NCBI RefSeq assembly: GCF_965363235.1
Contig: NC_134849.1
Location: forward strand, 50,662,122 to 50,726,121
DNA length: 64,000 nt
From: Mytilus galloprovincialis
Lineage: Eukaryota > Mollusca > Bivalvia > Mytilida > Mytilidae
Reading direction: 5' to 3'
The notes beneath the pieces were generated by a model, which searched no databases, had not been told where the DNA came from, and saw only the letters and a list, made by a program, of their open reading frames with translations. The first letter of the stretch is position 1. Every line of letters starts with the position of its first letter. The position numbers were made by a program, and so were the translations under genes. Below, one piece after another: positions 11,833 through 23,400 of this stretch.

Positions 11833-12361
11833 AATAACATTCACGTAACTCAATATAAGGTCGGGTTGGGAGGGTATATAATTATATCCTAATTATATGT
11901 AAAAAAAATGTCTTGCTATACAAAAGACAATCTTTCTGAATATTTCATTCGATTCAATTAAAATTGTTGAAAAGTAACCACTTTTCCGCCATAGAAATGT
12001 CATTACAAATAGAAAAAAAAACATACCCCCCTCTTTTCCATAAACTAAGTTAGTACAATAATTTACTTACAATGTGTCTTGTATTTGTCAAACACTGTTA
12101 TCGAATGGTAACAATTCATTTGTGTGGTTCTTCATGTAGTTGCAGTTATATTCTTATTGTGTATGGATAATAAAATTTATAAAAATATAAATCTAGAATA
12201 ATAAGTAAGTTTTATTTCACATTCTAAATGAGCCGTATGCCGTATTAAAACCTGACCGCATTAAAAAGGTCCCACTTTAGTGGGGTCGGTGAAAAAAAAG
12301 AATACTAAGTTTTGAAAATCTTTATAATAAATAATATTTTTTGACGCTATATAAATAAATC

Positions 12362-12521
12362 AGATTATGCATATTTTGAGGTTTTTCTTGTCGTATAACA
12401 CACCTCGGGCTGTCAGAATTGCTCAAAGAAAGACCTCCCTACGGCCGGTCATTCATTTGATCAATCCTGACACCACTTGGTGTGTTATACGACAAGAACA
12501 ACTTTAAAATATGCATTATCT
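12362..12521. mobile_element. Palindromic MITE, 160 bp
   Basis: CTTGTCGTATAACACACC (12388-12405) has an exact inverse at 12480-12497. The pairing extends outward to AGATTATGCATATTTT against AAAATATGCATTATCT, and inward for some 20 imperfect bases. The arms total about 60-70 bases around a short loop. No clear target duplication. Confidence 0.85.
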
Positions 12522-13023
12522 ATAACACCATGTTTATTTTTTAAAAGTTGATAATGTATATTATGATACTTTTACATGTTTTATGTTATCATCAAAAGGG
12601 TGAATCATTTCTACGTGAAATTTTAAGTGTGAAATTAAAAACAAAGCCAGTATGATACAATTGGTAATAAAATGATACATTTCTTACACGTTTCGTTAGA
12701 GTGTTCCTCGGTGATCAATCCTTGACCTTTAATTTTGTGATGTGTCCGGTAATTTTGTGTTTATAATTGAAATAACATGTGATCTATTTAATTTTGAACA
12801 GCATGATAACCCGATGAGTCTTTTAAAATCATATGATGCCTTTGCCTTGCGTAAAGTCATTATTTATTAAAGTAATAAAACAAAAATGATCTGCAAGGAA
12901 AATTCATACTGGTGAGTCCTTGAGCAAATGCCGAAAATCGAAATCTGAAAAACATCAATTCAATTAAAAATAAAGACATATTCCTGACTTCCTGACTAGT
13001 TGGCTAACTGTACAAAAAAGACA

Positions 13024-13823
13024 GGGGCCGGTTTCACGAAGCTATCCTAAGACATGTCATAAGACATATCTTAGGACATGTCTTATGATCCTCTTATGAC
13101 TATCCTAGGACATATCTCAGACCTCGTCTCGAAGCTGTCTTAGGATCACCTTAGCTAAGACATCCTAAACCTGTCGCAAGTTCTTTAAATTTTCAAATAT
13201 AAATATGATCTACGGAAAAAAATCATGTAAATGTAGTATGTCTTACCATAAATTATTCTAAACGTATTGATTAATATAATGACATAATTTGCAAAATAAA
13301 TATAAAAAAATAAAAGTAATTTATATATAAATTATCTTTAAACAATACATCAATATAGATATGAAATTTTCAATGCAAAATTAAGAAAAAAGAATATAAA
13401 ATTATGACATTGTTTTGGTACACGTGAGTTGAATTCAATTTCGACTTTATTGGTTATAAAAGGTTAAGAGATAAAATCGTGCAATTTTTATATCAATACA
13501 TCGAATTTTCATTGTTGACAAATCCTGATAATCCGTCAATGTATATATGTTTTAAGCAGGAACAGGAGAATAGATAATTAGATAATAATAAGATATTTTT
13601 TTTTCAAAATTAATATAAAAAATGAGTGTAATTTATATAAATAAACGTATAACTATCCTAAGACCATCATAAGACACCTCTCGCGTTGTCCTAACTTTAT
13701 GACCAACTTTAAGAGATGTCCTAATTTAGGACCGCTTTGTGAAACCCACTTAGGACTAAGATATGTCGTAAGACCATCCTAAGACATGTCTTAGTCCTAA
13801 GACAGCTTCGTGAAACTGGGCTC
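13024..13823. mobile_element. Foldback-like element with short-unit arms
   Basis: GTTTCACGAAGCT (13031-13043) has an exact inverse at 13804-13816. Both arms (13024-13170 and 13655-13823) consist of overlapping short units such as TCCTAAGACATG and its inverse, so each arm can fold on itself and with the other. The AT-rich centre shows no coding capacity. Confidence 0.8.
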
Positions 13824-15535
13824 AGGTTAATATAAAAATGTTACGACCATTTCAATTGGAATAACACCGTATGCTCCAAACATGCGTGTTTGATTTAAAT
13901 ACTCCCTTTATGATTCAGTTGAGTGAAAGAAGTCATACCTTAAAAATCAAATTGAAATTTGTGCACTATGGTCAATATTTTAATTGTGAGATACAAATCA
14001 AACCAGTGACATGTGCAGCGAGAACTTCTAACCATTCCGAAGCATCTGAGTATTAGTGGGTTTGAGTTGCTTAGTATTAAAGTCGTATGAAACTTCAAAT
14101 TAAAAAAAAAATGCATATTTTTTTATACCTAGATGGCTAGTTTTTATTATAAACTTATGTACATAAACTTTTTTCAAGAAAATTCTATAATTTGTTCAAA
14201 TTTAGAAGAAATTTACTTTTTTTAAATGTTTGCCTCCAGTTAAACAATTCGCCGATATGTTATCCGTATGCAAGTGAACTCAGCGTGACCTTTCTCGAAA
14301 AAAATCCGGTGATCGCAATACACAAGGATCTGTCATTTCAATAAACTATTATCGTATCGAACATGTTATACACGTGCTCATTATCCATTCTTCTTTGTTG
14401 ATTGTTTACTATCAAGGTGACAATCGGTAAACTACGGCTTAAAAACACGACTGTCTCATCATAACAGACCGAGAGAAACATTTTTGACGATTATACGATA
14501 TTGATGCGTAAAACATGATAAATCGTACACAGCAGACTAAGTTTATGATATATGTATGCATTGGTTTGAAAATTTGATGAAAAATATTATTTTTCACCAG
14601 CCACGGGTTTCATATGACTTTAAGTATTCGCTGTAGTAATTTGTGGACTTTGAATCTTTCCTTGTTTTTCGATTTTGTCAAGTCAAGTCGTTGTAAGTTT
14701 TTTTTCCCGAGTAATGAACTTTCTCGCATCTTTATTGTTGTAGAAGTTTAAAATATGCATTGGTCGAACGTCTAATTGCCCTTTAGATAAATATCATTTA
14801 ACAGCTTCATTATTTTTCTGCGGAGTTCACACATAATCTACTTTGAAAAAGTAAAATTTAATAACATAACAATTGGAATAGATAAACAAATAAAGTAAAG
14901 TCACTTTTAAGTTTATAAAATCATATTATTGTTCTTTCAAATGTTTCTTATATAGATGAATTAATGATGGTGTATCTGAATAGAATAATCATTTGGCAGA
15001 CGATCATTCATTATATAAACTTACAGCGAGAGAAAATGGAATCAGAAAAATTGTACCATGCATTATAATCGATGCTGAAAAAAGGGCAGATACCAGTAGC
15101 AATGCCTTAAATAAAGGGGGAGGATACCAATGGGATATTCGAACTCAAAATCGGAAAAACTACTGACAATGGCATGGCTATCATACAAACAAAATTCGAC
15201 AAAAGACCAACAATACAACTTTTTTTTAATAAATTTACAGCTTCAAAGTAGACAACACTGGAGAAAAGTTTTTCTTTAGTACTTGAACATCTAAATAAAC
15301 ACGACTGAATTTTAACATTTTACAACGATATTCCATTATTGTAATATTCACAGATGCTTACCCTTTTACTAATTATATCTTAACCTATATAAGAAAAGTG
15401 ACTTTAACAAAAAATATTTTTTTGATGCAACCACTTAAGGCCAACTAAAATTAATTAGTAGATTTTCATCCAAAGTTTTGAAAAAAATGGGGCGGGTGGG
15501 AGGATTTAATTTTTTAAATTTTATTTAATATGTGT
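13824..15535. other. Intergenic, no gene supported
   Basis: A 61-codon frame at 13871-14056 has no recognisable features. The rest is AT-rich. Confidence 0.4.
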
Positions 15536-15696
15536 AGATTATCGGGTTTTCTACACATTGATATCGTAAAATATCAGCCGCGAGCCACAATGTGAACCTT
15601 TTTGGCGAGTGAGCGTAGCGAACGAGCTAAAAAGTTTCACATTGTGTCATGCGGCTGATATTTAACGATATCTATACGTAGAAAAACCGATTATCT
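15536..15696. mobile_element. Palindromic MITE, 161 bp
   Basis: Near-perfect inverted arms: AGATTATCGGGTTTTCTAC and GATATCGTAAAATATCAGCC at the left have near-exact inverses at the right, meeting at GCGAGTGAGCGTAGCGAACG. A diverged copy is at 3503-3661. Confidence 0.88.
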
Positions 15697-16949
15697 GTTT
15701 ATCGTTCTATTAATGGTCTTTTTTTCCTCGTAAGAATCGTACATAATTTTTTTTAATTCTTAAATAAATATCTCTGATTGGCAACGACTGTTCTACATGC
15801 AATTGCTACTTTAGAAACCTATTTCCAGTAAACAGTAAAATCATGCAGAAATTCTCTATTCAGTTGGACTAATTTTTAACGATGGTTTGTAGTCCCCATA
15901 AAATTATGCAAATGCAATGGTATGCAACACAAGTATTATGAATGAAATGAGAACTCAAATAGTGTTGGTAATAGTAGGGTTGTGCTTTTTTAAAGATTCT
16001 CAAGTTATTCAAGACTGAAGCAAATATAATTAAAATGTAAAACATGAAGTTGTTTAATGACTCTTTTAAGGATATTTGATGTTTTTAAACAAAAACAATA
16101 GCCATAGGTAAATCTAAAGGCTTTCTATAACACAATGTATGTTTGCCGGGTCCGGGTCAATGTTTAATTAAAAAAAATCCACGGTTTTCTAATGACAGAA
16201 ATTTTCAATTTGTGACATACCGCAATTTGCGTTCTTGAACACAACGCATTACTCGTAACCCGAATATTTCTTGCCCTTCTGGTAATCTATTTCTATTCAC
16301 CGTAGATGATATTGTCATCATTGAGCAGCAGAATTTGTCAACATAATCCTTTTAAGTACTCGAAACAATAAATATGAAAACCGAAATTTGAAACAGGAAA
16401 TTCGATTGAAACGAAATTATTGACCGTTACAGGTAACGGAAAGGAACAAAATCCGGAAATCATAAATTTTTCAAAATAAAAAAAATCGGGGCGGGACGAT
16501 TTCAGAGGAGCGGCGGGGATGAAAATCTATTAATTAATTTTAATAGGCCTAATACACGGTTGAATTGTATATTTTTCGAAAGCTAAACATTGAACTATCG
16601 GTTTTGCCCGTAATCAAACAGTAAATCATAACAACTCATACAATTGCCAAAATACAACCATGTATGGAAACACAGCTTTTAAGCACATTTTTAAACATTC
16701 ATTGTGTGGTGTCAATGTCAGATTGGAGAAAGAAATTCTTAAGAATATGAAAAAAGATACGCTAGCATCATACTATTTCTTAAAATAAAGGGGACAATAT
16801 AACATTATGGGGAAAAAAGGGAATATGTCAAAGTGACAACAACTCGACTTAAGAGCAGATAACAGCTGAAGGCAACTTATGGATCTTCAAATGCATTGTA
16901 TCTGTCAAACTGAATTAAACATTTTTGACTCTTCTTTTTGTCTGATTTG
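15697..16949. other. Intergenic, nothing recognised
   Basis: AT-rich, with GC-richer patches at 16140-16300 and 16470-16520 that show no long open frame. Confidence 0.35.
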
Positions 16950-17105
16950 TTATTTCGTTAATAAACATTCAGTCCGGAATGCGGATCGATAAAATTGCTC
17001 CCTTGTTTGTTTCGCTCTCCTGTCAAATTGTGTAATTTCGCTACCTCCAATGGTAGACGCTACAACGATGGGTGTCGTCAAGAAAGGTACGATTAAAGGA
17101 ATCAG
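16950..17105 (-). CDS. Possible terminal exon of an unknown gene
   Basis: On the minus strand, a frame of 51 codons plus stop follows an acceptor-like TTCCTAG at 17106-17112. The predicted peptide starts with a hydrophobic stretch (LIPLIVPFLTTPIVV), then ASTIGGSE and a charged region with DRRAKQTREQF. Base composition is more mixed than its surroundings, which caught my eye. I do not recognise the family, the pyrimidine tract is weak, and no partner exon was found. It may be a remnant or chance. Confidence 0.2.
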   Translation of the reverse strand: MIPLIVPFLTTPIVVASTIGGSEITQFDRRAKQTREQFYRSAFRTECLLTK

Positions 17106-17510
17106 CTAGGAATTAGACGATCACCATTGGTATAGGTGAGTTGTTTAATAGTTGTTGCATTGGGATAAATGCAAGTTTTGAATTAATTCATAATCAGGAA
17201 TAGCTGGGAAGAAAAGAAACGTGTTGCTACGTGAACCCGGATAGGCCAGGACGAATTTTTAAAAAAAATCTAGAAACTATCTATGTTATGTGTTTTCATA
17301 ATTATGTGATATAGAGTAAAAAAAGGTAGCAGTTTTTTATGTCTTGTTGTTAAGCATTTCCAGGGGAGATAATGTTATTTTTCACGGTGTGTTTGATAGG
17401 TTTGTTACATTGTAACATTATATAATACACGCTCATAAAGTGGATTAAAATAGCCTCCCACACTCAATTAACTGAATTTCAATTATTCTATTTACCGTAG
17501 TGCTATTACA

Positions 17511-17650
17511 TAAGACTTCGGAGGTTCATATCACTTATATTCAACGTTTTTATATCGGATTTTTTTTTACTATTGATGTTGAACGATTCATAGTAAAAAA
17601 AAATCCGATAAAATCGTTGAATGTAAATGATATGAACCTCAGAAGTCTTA
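17511..17650. mobile_element. Near-perfect 140-bp palindrome, copy 1
   Basis: TAAGACTTCGGAGGTTCATA at the left pairs with its near inverse ending CAGAAGTCTTA at 17650. Inner blocks TTCAACG and ATCGGATTTTTTTTTA also pair. The loop holds TGTTGAACGATTCA. Confidence 0.88.
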
Positions 17651-17667
17651 TATATTGTCCTTTTATA

Positions 17668-17853
17668 TAAGACCGGAGGTTCATATCATTTACATTCAAC
17701 ATTTTTTATCGAATTTTTTTTACTTTTAATGTTGAACGTTTCAACATTGGTAGTTAAAAAAAAATCCGATAAAAAATTAATGGTTCAACATTGATAGTAA
17801 AAATAAATCCGATAAACATGTTGAAAGTAAATGATATGAAACTCTGAAGCCTG
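17668..17853. mobile_element. Palindrome copy 2, diverged, with an extra half-unit
   Basis: Starts TAAGACCGGAGGTTCATATC and ends GATATGAAACTCTGAAGC. The right arm contains an additional partial repeat of the GGTTCAACATTGATAGTAAA block, making it 46 bp longer than its neighbour. The two lie head to tail, 17 bp apart. Confidence 0.8.
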
Positions 17854-17974
17854 ACATTATTGGACTATTGATTATTAGTTCTTTATCCTAACTAAATCTT
17901 TTTTTTTGTGGTGTATTTTACAAAAAAGGGGGCGGTAAAAACACCAAATTACCTTAACAATCCTACAATATAAA

Positions 17975-18160
17975 AAAGAAGATGTGGTATGCCAATGAGA
18001 CAACTGTCAACGAGATACCAAAATGACACAGACATTAACAACTCTAGGTCACCGAACGGCCTTCAACAATGAGCAAAGCCCATACCGCAGTCAGTTATAA
18101 AAGGCCACGATAAGACAATGTAAAACAATTAAAACGAGAAAACTAATTTCTGTTTACAGA
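17975..18160 (-). repeat. Interspersed repeat, family T, inverse
   Basis: Begins AAGATGTGGTATGCCAATGA and runs through CCGAACGGCCTTCAACAATG and AAAGCCCATACCGCAGTCAG to ACAATTAAAACGAGAAAACT. It is the inverse of the family represented at 9440-9745. Confidence 0.8.
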
Positions 18161-18532
18161 ATGAGAAATATTTCGTATTCTAAAACTAATGTTTCTCACA
18201 TGTTTATTAGACATGTTGAAAATAAAGACAACTGTTTAGTACGTATACCAATCCCCTCTTTTTCAATTCATCATTAGTTCAAGATACAGCTCTGAAGAAT
18301 ATGCAATAACCTAACATTGATAATTTGGCTAACAATAACTTCAGTACATTTTTCTAACAAGTGAAGTGCATTTTTCTAGCAAGTGAAGACCAATGAAAAC
18401 ATTTGATATGATTTGAGAACATGGCCAATTAAGTAGGATCTTGTTGTTTCGTAGACATAAATGATATTCAACATTTTCTATTTGTATTTTTCTTTATTTC
18501 ATATTCTAGTATATTTAATAACATGTTTATAT

Positions 18533-18782
18533 TTATGTGACGCATCTGATGTATAAATCCAGTGCCAGATCCGGGAAAGAGCTCTTAGTTCCAATCCGTT
18601 TGTACGGGGAACATGTGGTTGCAACTCCCTCTTTAATTGCCTGTTCAATTTTTTGTTTGCAGTGTCGAAAAGGGAGTAAGACAGCAGTTTTATCAAGATT
18701 ATTATGTGAAAGTTCTGCCGTACATCTGACAACCAAGAATTATTCTGAAGTACACATGTCGACCAGAGACATGGAACAGTGA
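18533..18782. other. Overlapping open frames on both strands, undecided
   Basis: The + strand has an 81-codon frame (18537-18782), and the minus strand has 67- and 77-codon frames over the same bases. Composition is less AT-biased than the neighbourhood, and the minus frame ending at 18533 has a coding-like residue mix (CKQKIEQAIKEGV). I cannot assign a family or a strand. It could be a coding remnant. Confidence 0.25.
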
Positions 18783-20590
18783 GGAGAGGTTTTAAAGTAC
18801 CAGATTCTTATCTGAGATTCCAATTTGAACCAAAGAAAGCAATATATAAAGATATGTAGGAGAAATAATCTATATGAATAAAGTTATGCCACAAAAGGAA
18901 CTTGTTTTTTTTATATACAGAATTTGTCAAACGTATCCATAACAGAAGAGATGTAAATGCATCCTTTATATAGCCTTGCTTGCAATACTGATGGAAATAA
19001 TTTATATAATTTGAATTTCTGAGATGATATAGCAGTGCCATTTGTTTCCCCTTTCTCCTTCTTCAAAGAACTTGATAATCTGAACTTTTTTTTTAAATTG
19101 GAGCCCTGTTCAAGAACAGTTAAAAGAGCACATATATGCTTAATTTTCGTTATTTTTTAGAATCATCATTTTTTTTTAAATGAAACAGGTTGTAAATTCT
19201 ACATAAAATATGCCAGTCAACCGTAAATGTTAACATCCCAAAAAGGTCTTTAGTATAATCCTTTTTCAACTTACAGAATATGTCAAAGGTTTAAGCATCC
19301 CAAACATTACCATGTGACTTGAGTTTTTGATTTTCAATATCAAGCAAACTCGATATTTTCCATAACATCATAATAGTTCCGTGTTATTATTAAAAATAAC
19401 AAAGGACAAACTCTTGTACAAAACTGTAACAGATTATCTAGTCTAGTAAGTACAATTTTAACCCAAGCCCTCTTTTAAGCACCGTCTTATCAACGGCTTA
19501 TTCGATTGTAAGTGTGCGGTGCAGAGACTGTAGACTTGAGACAATGACATTGAGGTAAGTGTGTATAAGAACAACATTTTCAAGAATATAGGCAGATTCG
19601 AGGGGGGTGGTGGCTTTAGTCGGAAAAATTTGTTAGCTTAAACATACGGGACTCACTGAAGCATGACTGAAGCGAGCTCTCCTAAGCTCAGTCAGCGCCC
19701 ACCCCCTCCTAATGTAAAATTTTGGATCCGCCATACACTGAATATTGGTTTTAACAGTGCGATGGAAGTCTCCAAATGAATAAAAAAAAAGTGATAAAAG
19801 TCTGTGTGCTGGTTATTTACATACGGGAACGAAAATTTAACTTCAAATTGTGAAAAAGAGTGAGGGGTAAGATTCATTAAAAAAATATCGTCTAAATATT
19901 ATGAATTCTGATCTTCTAAAACCTCATAGTGTTAAGTTTTGAAAGAAAAATATGATAGACATGAGAAGATATCAACTAAGTGGATATATGTTGTATAATA
20001 AAAACATGTCTATCGAAAATATGTTCCAAACTACCTTTATGATGTAAAAGGTTTGAAAAAAAGTGTGAAGGTCTCATTTTCTGCTAATTTCAATGATATT
20101 TCACTTGGAATAACTTATTTGTACCTTTAAACGTAAATTTTGAAAATTGGTGAAGGTTAATGAATGATTTTCTTTCATTTTGTTTTATTAAAAAGTTTTT
20201 GTTTTCATAACTTCATACCAACATAAAAACTGTTTTGTTATGGGTTGGGGTTTAGGGTATAACTTTTTAGCTATTCTTTTGAACAATTTAAGTTTAGTTA
20301 ATTCAATAATATTCATTCTGAAATCCTTTTTTTCTCTATAAGGATACTATATTTGCTGCTCATTGTTAAATTTTCTATGTTGATTTTTCTTTATTTGTTT
20401 GTCTTTTACTTTTATTTTTTTTTTTGGCCTTGACATCGCCATTCAACATATGAGTTTGAATTTCTTTAGTATCTTTCAATTCTTTAATAAGGTTTTTGAC
20501 ATTTATGTTTCTAAATCCCAAATACTTCTAGCTTTATGAATTCCACTTAATATGAAATTGTTTAGGATATCATTTTTACCTCTTAGACTT
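18783..20590. other. Intergenic, nothing recognised
   Basis: AT-rich. Frames at 18808-19041 and 19692-19877 show no coding signs. Confidence 0.4.
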
Positions 20591-20596
20591 TCATAA

Positions 20597-20764
20597 CTTT
20601 GTATACTGGTTTTCCTGTTTAAATGGTTTTACACCAGTCATTTTTATAGGTTGCTGTTCGGTGTGAGCCAAAGCTACGTGTTGAAGACCGTACTTGTAAT
20701 GGTTTACTTTTACATAATATGACTTGGATGGAAAGGCACTCATATCACATTTTCTTATATCTAT
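20597..20764 (+). repeat. SINE-like repeat (family S)
   Basis: TTTTCCTGTTTAAATGGTTT, GTGTGAGCCAAAGC, GAAGACCGTACTTG and ATGACTTGGATGG occur in order, ending CTTATATCTATG. Close to the copies at 6290 and 31260. Confidence 0.82.
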
Positions 20765-21415
20765 GAACAATTTACTCCTTGTTTCGAGCAAACAAAAATA
20801 AAATATGGCGATTTTACCAATTCACCTGTCCTAAATTGGTAAACAAAAAATGTCGTTTAAAATTATATTTCTCTAACAATGAAATTTCACATGATGTATT
20901 TTCTTTTCATGTTGTTCAGATATTCCTTACCTTTCAATTGTTAACCCTATTTCAGATAGACCAATGTTTAAATCCTTGAGATTCTACCCTTGTACATGTT
21001 GTAGGTTAAGTAGCAAGATCTTTAAACTTCCAGATATGTTTCCATTCTCCTGATTTACCTAACTATATAGCTTCTACATTAAAACTAAATCCATGTAGAA
21101 ATCTCAATACATTACTTAGATCACCTAACCATCTTTTTTTATCTATAGAAGTCTAATTTTTCCAACAAATTACTTCTACTGCCATTACATGATTTATTTT
21201 CGCTCCTAATGACTTCTCGTAAATTTCAAAAAACCTTGCAATGTTCCTCAATTGATTCCTCTATTCTATTAAAATTTGTTGTGTATTTTGGGCCATACTA
21301 ATTTAATTTCTAGTTCGACGGACCGTACCCGCCCACACCTATTTTTTTTTCAAACAGAAAACAAAAATTATATTCCCGCTTCCCGCATCCGTAATCATGT
21401 CCATTTCCCGCACCG

Positions 21416-21444
21416 TTTTTTTTTTTTTTTTTTTTTTTTTTTTT
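21416..21444 (+). repeat. Run of 29 T
   Basis: An uninterrupted T tract immediately left of the TIR element that starts at 21452. It is preceded by a region with repeated CCCGCATCC and CCCGCACC strings (21375-21415). Confidence 0.9.
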
Positions 21445-21451
21445 GTAAATG

Positions 21452-21899
21452 TTATAGGTGGCACGGTAGTATTTCCTGGCCCATAAGGGATAATGATAGC
21501 CTTTTTAGAATTTTCACCACTTTCTAACACTGCAAAAAATTCTACATTCACAGTTAACTGAAGTACTTTCATTTTACTATTCAGAAATGAATTTATATAT
21601 GTATCATGACCGTTTACTTTTTTTTGCTATTTTCAAAAACCTAAGGCCACTAGTACTTTTAGGTCTTTTATGGTGCAGTGAATACAAAATTAAAAAAAAA
21701 TCTCAAAAATTCATTTTCATCTGTATGTAAAATTATTTCATATTTTTCTACACCTGATTCATCCCTCAGTTTAGGAAAGTATGTTCAGTTGATACTGTAT
21801 TTTTTGTCCAATCACACTGTTTAGATACATTTACCTAAGTAGGGTACACAAAAGAGCAACCTGAATTCTGGAATGCAAATACTACCGTGCCACCTATAA
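21452..21899. mobile_element. MITE with 23-bp perfect inverted ends
   Basis: The 23 bases at 21452-21474, including GGTGGCACGGTAGTATTT, are exactly inverted at 21877-21899. The interior has no long open frame. Ends TATA and TATA can be read as part of a TA-type target duplication, which would suit a Tc1/mariner-type origin, but other boundaries are possible. Confidence 0.8.
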
Positions 21900-22289
21900 T
21901 AAGATATTAACACTTGTTTTAAAATCAGTCTTACCTGTATTTAATAATTTTAAACCAATAAGCACCCCACCACACTGCGTAATTATCTGTTTAAAAATTT
22001 GATTTATCATAAAACCCATATATCCAAAGTGGGAGTGCTCCGATATAAATATGTAACAGGAGTAAAATGCCTGTACATTGGGTTTCTTCCCCCTTACTTA
22101 CATTCCCCATCAAAAAATGTTCGTTGTCAGAATAAGTACGCAGAACTTCTGAAGGAGAAGTGTTGCCTTCAACTGCAATTATATTGTATGAATGTTATGC
22201 CTGTGAACAAAAGTATCCAAAACCTCTGCATTTTTATGCACCTGTCCGGATTGTTCGGTGCCTGTGGTTCAGTACATGTATAATTTTTC

Positions 22290-22587
22290 GTATTTTTTTT
22301 TTTTAAAAATGCATCTTTATCAATCAATGTCTTGTTGTAATTTTCCTCCTGTGATATAATCTTCAATTTGTTGAAGGCGGTCACGATATGGTAGAATATA
22401 ATTGTAGTTATCGTTTGTTGAAGTGGTTCATAGGTAATTCTCCGTTTGCATATATAAATTAGATCGTTGGTTTTCATGTTAGAATTGTGTACACTAGTAA
22501 TTTTGGGGTCCCTTATACCCTTAAAGCTTGCTGTTTGATCTGTGTCAAAGCCCTGTGTAAACGACCGAACTATGATCTGAATTTGTT
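22290..22587 (+). repeat. SINE-like repeat (family S), left part of an interrupted copy
   Basis: Longer 5' version of the family, with AATTAGATCGTTGGTTTTCA and CTTGCTGTTTGATCTGTG. It breaks off at TTGTTATTAT, where the element 22593-23132 is inserted, and resumes at 23138. Confidence 0.8.
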
Positions 22588-22592
22588 ATTAT

Positions 22593-23132
22593 CAGGTTGG
22601 GAACAACATTCCCTCAGGCAAGGGGTCATTTAAAAAAAAATTATCCTTAGTTTTTCGAAAAATTCTAAGTTTTGTAAACAGGAAATTTAAAAAAATGACC
22701 ACATTATTGACATTCATGTCAACACCGATGTGTCACATCGAAGTGTTGACTACTGGGCTTGTGATACCATCGGGGGCGAAACGTCAAAATCAAAGATCAA
22801 AATATTTATAAAGCCAAACAAGCCAAAAGCTTAGAATTTGTTACTTAAAAAAAGAGGAGACATACATCATATTTGAAACAATTTTTCTAAAAGAGGGGTT
22901 TTCTTACTTTGAATAATATAAAAGCAAATTATATGTGTTAACATTGTTAAAGTCTAAGAATATTACACACGTTTTGGACATGTTTGACCATTTGATACAA
23001 CATAGATATGTAGTTCCTTGGGAAAATAAGCCCTTTTGTACTAGAAAGTGTTTTAAAAAATATATGTTATAACTTATATTGACCCCTCATAAAAGGGATA
23101 TTTTATAACATTTAGGGGTTGTTCCCAACCTG
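22593..23132. mobile_element. 540-bp MITE inserted in a SINE-like repeat
   Basis: Terminal inverted repeats CAGGTTGGGAACAAC (22593-22607) and GTTGTTCCCAACCTG (23118-23132) are perfect. ATTAT stands directly outside both ends (22588-22592 and 23133-23137), consistent with a 5-bp target duplication. The left interior contains a core-repeat right half (about 22635-22785). There is no transposase frame. Confidence 0.85.
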
Positions 23133-23137
23133 ATTAT

Positions 23138-23205
23138 GACTTGGATGGAGAGTTGTCCTATTGGCACGCATACATAATTTTATACCACATCTAGATATTC
23201 AATTA
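23138..23205 (+). repeat. SINE-like repeat (family S), right part
   Basis: GACTTGGATGGAGAGTTGTC and the TATACCACATCTAGATATTC tail continue the copy interrupted at 22587. Confidence 0.8.
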
Positions 23206-23284
23206 TTTCTCGGTGAACAGAGAAAAAACACTTTATATATCATAGAAATGTCAGAGTACAAGTGATAAATAAAGTTTTAATATT

Positions 23285-23400
23285 GTCAAATAAAGGCAAC
23301 AGTAGTATACCGCTGTTCAAAACTCATAAATCTATGGACAAAAAACAAAATCGGGGTAACAAACTAAAACTGAGGGAAAACCTACTATTTTATGTTTACA
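23285..23400 (+). repeat. Interspersed repeat fragment (family U)
   Basis: GGCAACAGTAGTATACCGCT, then AACTAAAACTGAGGGAAAA. Longer copies are at 28075-28345 and 45310-45770, and an inverse fragment is at 57240-57330. Confidence 0.75.

Noticed and set aside
21276..21572. ORFs on both strands around the poly-T run
   Set aside because: Phenylalanine and lysine runs come from the 29-T tract; no coding features.
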